This document shows positions 23,104 through 30,801 of a stretch of 52,948 bases of DNA, in pieces; position 1 is the stretch's first letter; each line of letters starts with the position of its first letter. Origin of the DNA: CAZCVI01 sp964502145 (GTDB lineage: Bacteria; Acidobacteriota; Aminicenantia; UBA2199); assembly GCA_964502145.1 (NCBI GenBank), contig CAZCVI010000048.1:1-52948 (forward strand), read 5' to 3'. The translations under genes were made by a program, and so were the position numbers. The notes beneath the pieces are model-generated. The model had not been told where the DNA came from and made no database searches. It saw only the letters and a program-made list of their open reading frames with translations.

Positions 23104-25104
23104 TTAATCGGCGGTGATACTTTTGCCGAGGGAAATTTCCAATTCTTCTTGACGGGCCAAGGACTCTTCCCATTGCTGGTTGGATACGGTTAGCTCTTTT
23201 AGAAGCACCGCATACTCTTTTTGCAAGGTAACGGCCAAAGGGCCTTTTTCGTAGGTTTCGGAATCGGCCAATTTTGTTTCCAGTTCCGTTTTTCGCTGTT
23301 CCAATTGCTCTATTTTTTCTTCCAAGGTTTGAACCAGTTTTTTTAAGCGGTTACGTTCTTTACTGACGTTTTGGCGGGCTTCTGCTTCCAGACGTTTTTG
23401 TTCCTTGGACTTTTTTGACCCCGGGAGTTCTGACGGTGCAGCAGTGTTGACCAACACTTCCGATTTATTACCAGGCGCCGTGCCAGTTATAGACGGTTCG
23501 GTTTGATCGCGTTTTTGCAGGTAATAAGAGTAATTGCCATCGTATTCGATCATGCTACCCTCGCGAATTTCAACGACCCGCGTCACCAGTTTATCCAGAA
23601 AATACCGGTCATGCGAGATCAATAACAGGGTGCCATTATAATGCGTAAGTGCGCGTTCCAATGCTTCCCGGGCGGTTTTATCCAGATGGTTGGTCGGTTC
23701 ATCCATGATCAGGAAATTAACAGGAGATAATAATATCTTGGCTATGGAAACACGGGCTTTCTCGCCGCCAGATAATACACCGATCTTCTTGAACACATCC
23801 TGGCCGGTAAACTGAAAAATACCCATGACATCACGAATCCTGGGCACTAACCCGGTGGCCACGGTAGACGCGATCTCTTCATACACGGTGGCATCAAGGT
23901 CCAATGCATCCACCTGATGCTGCGCATAATAACCGATCACGGTTCGCTCACCAAGTCGAACAGTACCTGTTACTGGTGCCAATTGCTGCGTGATGAGACG
24001 GGTAAAGGTAGTTTTACCTGCGCCATTGGGTCCAACCAACGACACTTTTTCACCACGGTACATGTTGAGATTAATATTCTGCAACACCCATTCGGTATCA
24101 TACTTAAAAGACATATCTTTGACGGTCAGAACATCATTGTAACTGGTAACCTCCACAGAAAGGGTAAAATCCAATTTCGAACGGACAGGCATAGGGGGTT
24201 CCGCGCTTACCGGTTCCATTTTTTCCAATTGGCGGATGCGGCTCTGTACTTGTTTGGCCTTGGTGTTTTTGTAGCGGAAACGATTGATGAACCGTTCCTG
24301 TTTTTCCCGTTCATCTTTTTGTTCTTTCCATTTTTTTAACAGCAGTTCCTCGGTTTGTTCTTTTTGCGTTTCGTAGGTATGGTAATTGCCCGTGTAGTGA
24401 TGCAGTTTGCCTCGTTCCAGCTCGACGATTTCCTGGGCTAAACGGTCGATAAAAAAGCGATCATGAGACACGGCGATCATACTGCCAGGGAAACTCAACA
24501 AGTATCCTTCAAGCCATTCCAGAGAAGGTAAATCGAGGTGGTTGGTGGGCTCGTCCAATAACAATAAATCGGGTTTGAGCACCAATAAAAGAGCGAGATA
24601 CACCCGCATCCGCCACCCGCCGCTAAACTCGGACAAAGGACGGGCAAAATCGGTCTTACGAAAACCCAAACCAGTCAGAATGGTTTTGGCCTGGGTTTCT
24701 AAATGGTAACCGTCCATTGCTTCAAAGCGGTGTTCCAACATGCCCAGTTGTTCCAAAATGTCCTCGCGGTTCACCTCCGTGGTGGTTAAGATGTCGTGGA
24801 GTTCCGCGATTTTTTGTTCCAGACGTTTGACTTCTTTTTGGCCTTCCAGCACTGTATCTAAAATGGAATTGCCCGTGACGGCCAGTTCTTCCTGGGGCAG
24901 GTAGCCGATGCGGTACTCTTTGGGCGCGATAATTTTGCCGGAAGCGTATTCGAGGTCGCCGTTTAAAATCCGTAACAGAGTAGTTTTACCCACTCCATTG
25001 GGACCAATCAGGGCGGTACGCTTGCCGGGTTGAATCATCCAATCAATTCCATCCAACAATTGACGACTACCTATAGAATAGCTTAACTCTCGTATTTGCA
25101 GCAT
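23104..25104 (-). CDS. ABC-F family ATPase (Uup/YfmR-like ribosome-associated)
   Basis: A 666-residue soluble protein with two tandem ABC ATPase domains and no membrane segments. Walker A motifs are GPNGVGKTT (34-42) and GPNGAGKTT (second domain). The signatures are FSGGWRMR and LSGGEKAR, with Walker B LLLLDEPTNHLD and LIMDEPTNHLD. Between the domains is the charged ABC-F linker rich in Lys, Glu and Arg (EKQERFINRFRYK...). The C-terminus is a coiled coil (about 565-660), as in Uup/YfmR. ABC-F proteins act on ribosomes, relieving stalls or giving antibiotic protection. The housekeeping-type linker length favours the former. The leader contains a 13-nt tandem repeat shared with the end of the upstream DUF3943 gene. 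Confidence 0.93.
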   Translation of the reverse strand: MLQIRELSYSIGSRQLLDGIDWMIQPGKRTALIGPNGVGKTTLLRILNGDLEYASGKIIAPKEYRIGYLPQEELAVTGNSILDTVLEGQKEVKRLEQKIAELHDILTTTEVNREDILEQLGMLEHRFEAMDGYHLETQAKTILTGLGFRKTDFARPLSEFSGGWRMRVYLALLLVLKPDLLLLDEPTNHLDLPSLEWLEGYLLSFPGSMIAVSHDRFFIDRLAQEIVELERGKLHHYTGNYHTYETQKEQTEELLLKKWKEQKDEREKQERFINRFRYKNTKAKQVQSRIRQLEKMEPVSAEPPMPVRSKLDFTLSVEVTSYNDVLTVKDMSFKYDTEWVLQNINLNMYRGEKVSLVGPNGAGKTTFTRLITQQLAPVTGTVRLGERTVIGYYAQHQVDALDLDATVYEEIASTVATGLVPRIRDVMGIFQFTGQDVFKKIGVLSGGEKARVSIAKILLSPVNFLIMDEPTNHLDKTAREALERALTHYNGTLLLISHDRYFLDKLVTRVVEIREGSMIEYDGNYSYYLQKRDQTEPSITGTAPGNKSEVLVNTAAPSELPGSKKSKEQKRLEAEARQNVSKERNRLKKLVQTLEEKIEQLEQRKTELETKLADSETYEKGPLAVTLQKEYAVLLKELTVSNQQWEESLARQEELEISLGKSITAD

Positions 25105-25125
25105 GATAGCACTTCTCTTTTATGG

Positions 25126-25177
25126 TTTCTGTATATATTTTCTGAATATATTTTCTGAATATGATTTCTGAATATGA
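25126..25177. repeat. 13-nt tandem repeat, four copies
   Basis: TTTCTGTATATAT, TTTCTGAATATAT and two exact TTTCTGAATATGA units run head to tail (25126-25177). They fill the gap between the stop of the DUF3943 gene (25178) and the leader of the ABC-F gene (start 25104), both on the minus strand. Copy-number change would alter the leader or promoter spacing. Confidence 0.9.
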
Positions 25178-26866
25178 TTAAAGCAAGTATTTCACCTGAA
25201 AATACATGCGATGTTCGCCGTGTTTCTGGGTAAAATTTTCAATGACCCCCTTGTAATTAAAATGATCGTATCCAATGGCGAATTGAACATCGGTTTTGGG
25301 GAGACGGTAACCAAGATTCAAGTTATAAGAGAAACGCTGGTCCTGCAAATCAAAATCGTTTTGCGGGGGCATTGTTTTTTGGAAACGGTCGAGTCCTTCT
25401 ATAGAATCATAGTAATGGTATTTGGCTTTGCCTTTTAATTGAAAGTTGGCGTAATCGAGTTGTAACGCAGAGGCAAGGGTGAGACCAAAACCATAATAAT
25501 AACCATGATTCTGAAGGGTGGATTTGGTTTGGCCGATGGTGTGTAGCTCGGAGTATTTCTTATACGCATGGGACTTACTCAAAGCAAAATCGACGAATGC
25601 ATCAGCAGTTAAACGCAGGATAAGACCTCGATGATAGAGAGAAAAATCAACGGTGGGTCCACACAGGTGGATGATGGAAAGTTTATCGGTGAGATATTCA
25701 TATTGAGTCATATCAGGACTGTTTTTAGATGACGGGATTCTGTTCGGGTCCTGGGTGATGAGGTTAAACGCAGAGGCCGCACCAAGAAAGAAACTGTAAC
25801 CAATCCTGTCGTCGGTAGATGTGTTGGCGATTTCATTATTAGAAGAATCCGGATGCGTGGCAGAACGGATGTTCTGCTTGAAATAACCGAAAAACACGGA
25901 TTTGGCATAGGCGTCAAACTCATAGACACCCTTGGTACTCATGCTTATGGCCACGTCTAACTGGGTGAAAAAGGGATGATTCACACCCTGGCTGTATGCT
26001 CCCACAGAACCATATTCAGGGATTAATATGAACTGTGATTCAATGCCCATGTTCAGGTAGGAATTGGTATCATTGCCCAGCAAGGTGTCGAACCGAGGAC
26101 TTAAATTAATACTACAATCATAAGGGTAATCCTCTGTCCAGGCATATTGGTTCGTATCCTTGTATTTCTTGTGATCGATCCAGTCACTGAAGGAAAGAAT
26201 GGGGTTAGACGCGAAACGAGCAATCCGATTTAGAAGGGTGGGCTTTTGACTCCTAAAAAAACGGCCCAATTGAAAAAATGCTTCACCAATACTCACGCCA
26301 CCAATGGGGGTACAAATCATATCATTGATGGATACAACCTCTTTGAATTCCACGAAGAATTCCCAGGCATAAGAAGCCGTTACTGTATATAAAAAGGATG
26401 TCAAGGGATTCAGATGATTGGAACGGGCATAATTATAATAGATAGCACCAGCACCAGCATGGGTCCAGTTAAATTCAAAGGTGTTTGAATCAAAACGCAT
26501 GCCATCAATAAATAAGAAACGACGTTTCTGATCGGCCCAGGTAAACTGGTACTCCCAATCTTCTTTCATGACATCCTGGCGTATCCAGTAACTGGAAGTG
26601 GCGTAAATAAAATGCCCGATACCTTCCAAAACAGCGCGACCCAATCTTTTTTTAGGGAACCGGGAAAGCTGTAATGCGGGTAATTTGGTTTCTTTTAATT
26701 TTTTCACGTAATCAGGTGGGATAGGTCGCTTCGGGGAAATTTGGGATTGGTCCGCCGGGGCTTTTTGGGCTGGCTTGGTTTTGTCTTTGTCGTTGGTAGC
26801 CAACAATGCCGCTGAATTGTAAAGCATAACACTAGAAAAAAAAATGATTACCAGGAATTTTTTCAT
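25178..26866 (-). CDS. DUF3943 outer-membrane protein
   Basis: A 562-residue protein with a signal peptide (MKKFLVIIFFSSVMLYNSAALLA), a Lys/Pro-rich linker and a DUF3943 region. Family hallmarks include FNWTHAGAGAIYYNYAR, WEFFVEF, SINDMICTPIGG and IGEAFF. The second half is a run of alternating amphipathic strands ending in an aromatic/hydrophobic C-terminus (YFQVKYLL), as for an outer-membrane barrel. Function unknown. DUF3943 proteins often neighbour lipid or cell-envelope genes. A consensus promoter (26918-26946) drives it, back-to-back with that of the ABC exporter. Confidence 0.82.
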   Translation of the reverse strand: MKKFLVIIFFSSVMLYNSAALLATNDKDKTKPAQKAPADQSQISPKRPIPPDYVKKLKETKLPALQLSRFPKKRLGRAVLEGIGHFIYATSSYWIRQDVMKEDWEYQFTWADQKRRFLFIDGMRFDSNTFEFNWTHAGAGAIYYNYARSNHLNPLTSFLYTVTASYAWEFFVEFKEVVSINDMICTPIGGVSIGEAFFQLGRFFRSQKPTLLNRIARFASNPILSFSDWIDHKKYKDTNQYAWTEDYPYDCSINLSPRFDTLLGNDTNSYLNMGIESQFILIPEYGSVGAYSQGVNHPFFTQLDVAISMSTKGVYEFDAYAKSVFFGYFKQNIRSATHPDSSNNEIANTSTDDRIGYSFFLGAASAFNLITQDPNRIPSSKNSPDMTQYEYLTDKLSIIHLCGPTVDFSLYHRGLILRLTADAFVDFALSKSHAYKKYSELHTIGQTKSTLQNHGYYYGFGLTLASALQLDYANFQLKGKAKYHYYDSIEGLDRFQKTMPPQNDFDLQDQRFSYNLNLGYRLPKTDVQFAIGYDHFNYKGVIENFTQKHGEHRMYFQVKYLL

Positions 26867-26917
26867 GTCTACTGAACCCCTATTTCTATTTAAGTGTATT
26901 CAAGGATGCAAAGTCTT

Positions 26918-26946
26918 ATTTTAACATAGAGAGCGTGATTAGTCAA
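26918..26946 (-). promoter_or_regulatory. Sigma-70 promoter of the DUF3943 gene
   Basis: On the minus strand, -35 TTGACT (26941-26946), 17-nt spacer ending in TG, -10 TAAAAT (26918-26923). Its -35 box is one base from the -35 box of the divergent exporter promoter. Confidence 0.75.
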
Positions 26947-26947
26947 C

Positions 26948-26976
26948 TTGACAGAAGGGGGATTGGATGATACTAT
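26948..26976 (+). promoter_or_regulatory. Sigma-70 promoter of the NatAB-like ABC exporter operon
   Basis: Consensus -35 TTGACA (26948-26953), 17-nt spacer and -10 TACTAT (26971-26976). It is divergent to the DUF3943 promoter. The two -35 boxes make the palindrome AGTCAACTTGACA. Confidence 0.8.
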
Positions 26977-27039
26977 AAAACACCGGGGCATGTTTTTGCA
27001 GCGATTAAAATTGTGATGAATTAGAAGGAGTGAAATACA

Positions 27040-28008
27040 GTGAATATGAGCAAATCGGAGTATGTGTTGGAGTTAGACGGCCTGGTCAAGGATTTTGACG
27101 GTAAACGGGCAGTGGATAATGTCTCTTTGAATGTGAAGCGTGGCGAAATCGTGGGCTTACTGGGCCCCAATGGTGCAGGCAAGACTACGACGTTACGCAT
27201 GATTTTAAATATTATTGCCCCGGATGCGGGCACCATTAAAATTCTGGGCGAGAACTTCTCTGAAAAAATGAAGGATCGCATCGGCTTTTTACCGGAAGAA
27301 CGCGGCCTATACCGGAAAATGCAATTATTCGAAACGCTGCATTTCTTCGGCGCGTTAAAAGGCATGAAAACAGAGACGATCAAGTCGCGAGGCTTGGAAC
27401 TACTGAAAAAGTTCGACCTGGAAAAATATCAGGATCGCAAGGTGGAAGAATTATCCAAGGGCATGGCACAGAAACTGCAATTCATCACCACTATCATCCA
27501 TGCACCGGAATTGTTGATCTTAGACGAGCCTTTTTCAGGTTTAGACCCGGTGAATATTGAATTGGTCAAGGATGTTATCTTGGAAATGAAACGGGAGGGT
27601 ATTACCATTATATTCTCTACCCATTTAATGGATTATGCCGAGAAAATCGTGGATAGCGTGGTCATGATTAACCGGGGTTGCAAAGTGCTGGACGGAACAT
27701 TATCGGCTGTAAAAGCAGATTTTGGAGCCAAGTTTATCCGCGTGAAATATGAGGGCGATGCCACGTTCGTCAAGTCGTTGGATTACGTGCGTAGCGTTAA
27801 AGACTACGGCAAAGAGATGGAAATTGAACCGGAACATATTGAGATGAAAAACCGCTTGTTAAAAGATTTGCTTGACCGGGTTTCGCTTAACGGGTTCCAA
27901 GTCACCGAACCCTCTTTGAATAGTATCTTTATCCGCAAGGTGAATGAAGGCAATGCAGAAAGTGCGATGACTGAGGCTGGGATCACAACCAATGGAGAAG
28001 CCCAATGA
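27040..28008 (+). CDS. ABC transporter ATP-binding protein (NatA-like)
   Basis: A 322-residue ATPase with Walker A GPNGAGKTT (about 45-53), Q-loop region, the signature written here as LSKGMAQK, Walker B LLILDEPFSGLDP and a switch-region His (STHLMD). The C-terminal extension after about residue 220 fits the DUF4162-type tail of NatA/export ATPases. I keep the GTG start at 27040 because AAGGAG ends 9 nt upstream. The ATG at 27046 would be 15 nt away. The permease gene overlaps by ATGA. The pair resembles NatAB sodium exporters and related ABC-2 exporters. The substrate is not evident. Confidence 0.93.
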   Translation: MNMSKSEYVLELDGLVKDFDGKRAVDNVSLNVKRGEIVGLLGPNGAGKTTTLRMILNIIAPDAGTIKILGENFSEKMKDRIGFLPEERGLYRKMQLFETLHFFGALKGMKTETIKSRGLELLKKFDLEKYQDRKVEELSKGMAQKLQFITTIIHAPELLILDEPFSGLDPVNIELVKDVILEMKREGITIIFSTHLMDYAEKIVDSVVMINRGCKVLDGTLSAVKADFGAKFIRVKYEGDATFVKSLDYVRSVKDYGKEMEIEPEHIEMKNRLLKDLLDRVSLNGFQVTEPSLNSIFIRKVNEGNAESAMTEAGITTNGEAQ

Positions 28009-29330
28009 AGATTATAACTATCATTAAAAAAGAGTATAAACAGATTGTCAAGAAGAAATCCTTTGTGATCGTCACCATTTTAACCCCCGTGATGATGGCC
28101 GCGTTTATGTTTTTACCCGTGCTGTTGACCAAGATGGGACGGGAACAGAAAGTCATTGAGATCGCCGATTTTTCCGGTTTGATTTTGCAGCAGTTCCAAG
28201 AACGTAGCCAGCAGAGCAAGGAAGTGACCAGCGAGTTGAAGTTGAAGTTCCAACCCGTTCAGAACCTCGGCGGTGGCCAGGAAGTCTTGATCCAGGAGTA
28301 TGAGAAAAAGGCGTTTACTGGCAAGGTCGCCACCAAAGAGGAAGTTTCGTTGCCGTTATTACCTGCCTTAAAGGCACGGATATTGGAAAAAAAGATTGAT
28401 GGTTTGGTGCTTATTCCAGCGGATATAAAGGAACATCGGCGGATTTATTTTTGCGCCTTGAATATTTCTGATTTTAATACCAACAAGTACATTCAGTCTA
28501 CTATTCAGAAGATTGTCTCCGAGAAGATTTTAACCGATTTGAACATTGATCTTAAGATTGTGACTGAAGCCGTGCGGGAAGTGGATTTGGGAACGTTTAA
28601 AGTAAAAGCCGAGGGCACGCAGAAGACCACGTCGGGCATGGAGTACATGATGTCGATTTTTATGTTGACCATTCTGTTTACTATTATTATGGCGTATGGT
28701 CAATTGATTATGCGGGGGGTGATCGAGGAGAAGAACAATCGTATTGTGGAAGTGTTGATCTCTTCTACACGGGCGTCCACTTTGTTTTATGGCAAGATCA
28801 TTGGGATCGGGTTGGCTGGTTTAACGCAGGTCGCTATTTGGATCGTGTTATCCGTGGTTTTTATCGGGCAGTCCGCGTTGGGAATTGATCAGAGTATTAT
28901 TAATTTCCTGACCTTGGAGTTGGCAGTTTATTTTGTGATATTTTTTGTTATCGGGTATTTTATGTACTCCATTTTATTTGCCATAGTGGGCGCGTCAGTC
29001 AATACTGATCAAGAAGCGCAACAGTACGCCGCACCTATTACGTACCTGCTGATTATCCCTTTTATTATTGGCATCATGGTCACGCAGAACCCCAATACGC
29101 CCGTGGTTTTATTGGCGTCGTTGTTCCCGTTGTTTACGCCCACGTTGATGTTTATGCGAATTAGTGTCGCGGTGCCCTCTTTTTTTGAGATTCTTCTTTC
29201 CATTGTGCTGAGTTCTTTGTTCACTATATTTTTAGCTTGGCTTGGTGCCAAAATTTTCCGGGTCGGCATCTTGATGTACGGAAAGAAGGCATCTATCAAA
29301 GAGATCATGCGTTGGATATGGTATCGCTAA
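28005..29330 (+). CDS. ABC-2 type transporter permease (NatB-like)
   Basis: A 441-residue membrane protein. One N-terminal transmembrane helix (about 22-42) is followed by a large extracytoplasmic domain (about 45-210). A C-terminal bundle of five hydrophobic segments starts at about residue 218. The sequence GVIEEKNNRIVEVLISS after the first C-terminal helix is the conserved ABC-2/NatB motif. Translationally coupled to the ATPase by a 4-bp overlap. A minute GGGAC-GGC-GTCCC hairpin starts one base after the stop codon. Confidence 0.92.
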   Translation: MKIITIIKKEYKQIVKKKSFVIVTILTPVMMAAFMFLPVLLTKMGREQKVIEIADFSGLILQQFQERSQQSKEVTSELKLKFQPVQNLGGGQEVLIQEYEKKAFTGKVATKEEVSLPLLPALKARILEKKIDGLVLIPADIKEHRRIYFCALNISDFNTNKYIQSTIQKIVSEKILTDLNIDLKIVTEAVREVDLGTFKVKAEGTQKTTSGMEYMMSIFMLTILFTIIMAYGQLIMRGVIEEKNNRIVEVLISSTRASTLFYGKIIGIGLAGLTQVAIWIVLSVVFIGQSALGIDQSIINFLTLELAVYFVIFFVIGYFMYSILFAIVGASVNTDQEAQQYAAPITYLLIIPFIIGIMVTQNPNTPVVLLASLFPLFTPTLMFMRISVAVPSFFEILLSIVLSSLFTIFLAWLGAKIFRVGILMYGKKASIKEIMRWIWYR

Positions 29331-29683
29331 GGGACGGCGTCCCATTTAGCAGGTCACCTTCAAATATAAAAAGTGTTTTAGGCTGTTCCACGGACAGGGG
29401 GGCGGTTTTAAAAAAGCCCCTTGACCGCTGGAGGCATTCGTTTATTTTGCTTGGTTTTGTATTGAGATGATACACCCATAAAGATATAAATCCTTTCACA
29501 ACCCGTATTACATGGTATACCCTTGCAATTGTAACGTATAGATACATGCTTTTGTGATTTCCCTGGAGAATTCGAGTGGATACCGAAAATGGCGGGAGTC
29601 AAGGTGAATAGTGTAATGGACTGAGACATTGCAGTGTTTTTTTCAGTCGCTTGTGAAAGCCGTTTTAAATTTCTGCAAATGAA
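29331..29683. other. Intergenic gap after the ABC exporter
   Basis: A 353-bp stretch with no gene I can support. It opens with a small hairpin (29331-29343), the same GGGAC-NNN-GTCCC form as at 7237-7249. The rest has no long repeat, hairpin or clear promoter. Possible starts of the following regulator lie in its last part. Confidence 0.5.
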
Positions 29684-30346
29684 TTGATAACACTATTATT
29701 CAACCGTTTCCGTTTAGACTTGGAATTACTCCTGCTTGGGAAAGGCGGAGGCTTTACCCCACGCTTTTTAGTGGGCAAACTGACTGGTATGAAACATGCG
29801 GTAAGTGCAAAAAATATACCTAAAGTTGTCTATGGCAAGATTGACATACGCCAGTATGAAACCAATCTGCCTGAAAAAAAGTGCGGGGAAAGTTCGGAGG
29901 TTTCGGAGTATAAGGGAACGAAGATGGAGAGTCTTGTTAGGCGGGACTGTCTTGTTAATCAAGTGGCGTTACTCGTTTTGGGAATGAAAAATGAAAGGCT
30001 TCGGGACATAAAAATAAAAGATTTATGCCGGGAGTTGCGGATTAATGCTTCATTTCTTTCTCGCAAATTCCATGAAAACAGGCAGTACACGTTATGCGAG
30101 TTTATTCAGCAGGTAAAAATTCAGCGGGCGGTATTGTTGTTGAGGCAGGATATCGGATTGGGAAACGGTGTGGAGATGGCACAAGGGAAGTCGTTAAGTA
30201 TCAATGCGATTTCAGAACACCTGGGGTTTTCCAGTACCGAGTATTTTATCCGGTGTTTTAAGAAGCGCATGGGAGTACCACCCCATGTTTACCGGAAATG
30301 TCTGCATTCATACGGCAACAATCCCCCGCCGGATTTTTTCCAATAG
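29684..30346 (+). CDS. AraC/XylS-type HTH regulator (start uncertain)
   Basis: The C-terminal ~100 residues form an AraC-type double helix-turn-helix: IKIKDLCRELRINASFLSRK, FIQQVKIQRAVLLLR, then SINAISEHLGFSSTEYFIR and CFKKRMGVPPHVYRK. The latter is the standard second helix-turn-helix with the FxRxFKK...P..YR end. The N-terminal ~110 residues match no sensor domain that I recognise and look partly like non-coding sequence in frame. The longest reading begins at TTG 29684. ATG 29789 and ATG 29925 (after GGGAACGAAG) are equally possible, so the protein may be as short as 140 residues. A short DNA-binding-only AraC protein or a decayed gene are both possible. A degenerate group II intron lies just downstream. 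Confidence 0.65.
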   Translation: MITLLFNRFRLDLELLLLGKGGGFTPRFLVGKLTGMKHAVSAKNIPKVVYGKIDIRQYETNLPEKKCGESSEVSEYKGTKMESLVRRDCLVNQVALLVLGMKNERLRDIKIKDLCRELRINASFLSRKFHENRQYTLCEFIQQVKIQRAVLLLRQDIGLGNGVEMAQGKSLSINAISEHLGFSSTEYFIRCFKKRMGVPPHVYRKCLHSYGNNPPPDFFQ

Positions 30347-30375
30347 CGTGAGAAGAATAAAATCGGTTCAATTCT

Positions 30376-30650
30376 GTGCTGGGGTTAGCTTGCTCCCCTC
30401 TGCGAACCGCACGTACAAATTTCCAGTATACGGCTCTCCATCAGCCTCTTTTTCATTTCTTCATCCATGGGCATGCACAGAGAAGTCTCAGGGTTACATC
30501 ACAGCTATGTGAGAGGTCTGCTCCTCCGTTAACTTTCCTGCTTGGCCTCACGGTATAGTGTCCATCTCGACAGTGAAAATTTATTTCCGTGGTGAAGCGT
30601 TTTTCGCTCAAGCGGTTCTCACTCTCTTGTTGGCTACAAGACTAACGCAC
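30376..30650 (-). mobile_element. Degenerate, ORF-less group II intron remnant
   Basis: On the minus strand, 30436-30404 reads GAGCCGTATACTGG..., then GAAA and a closing ...GTGCGGTTC: the shape and sequence of group II intron domain V, but 33 nt instead of 34 with a weakened upper stem. It is followed by a GGGG/CCCC hairpin with an unpaired A near its 3' side (30398-30381), as expected for domain VI, and a possible 3' end AGCAC (30376). A GTGCG at 30650-30646 could be the 5' end. The roughly 275 bp between contain no reverse transcriptase. Domains I-III are too short, so the element is probably non-functional. Confidence 0.6.
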
Positions 30651-30741
30651 AGTCCCTTGGCTCCACGGAATTTACCCACGTTGAACTGTTTCTATAATTA
30701 TTTATCTGCTTAACTTCTTATTTTAAAACAATAAAAAAAAC

Positions 30742-30780
30742 GCCGGCTGGCGCGGGTTACTTGCTCCCGCACCAACCGGC
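30742..30780 (-). terminator. Intrinsic terminator after the SBBP surface-protein gene
   Basis: On the minus strand GCCGGTTGGTGCGGG and CCCGCGCCAGCCGGC form a 15-bp stem (two G-U pairs) with a 9-nt loop, followed by GTTTTTTTT. The wobble pairs work only in minus-strand RNA, so direction is clear. It begins 21 bp after the gene's stop. Confidence 0.93.
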
Positions 30781-30801
30781 TTTGATGTCCCCCCAGCAGG
30801 T

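Noticed and set aside
29684..30346. Full-length AraC regulator with a sensor domain
   Set aside because: The N-terminal 110 residues have no recognisable domain and possible starts are weak. Only the DNA-binding part is supported.
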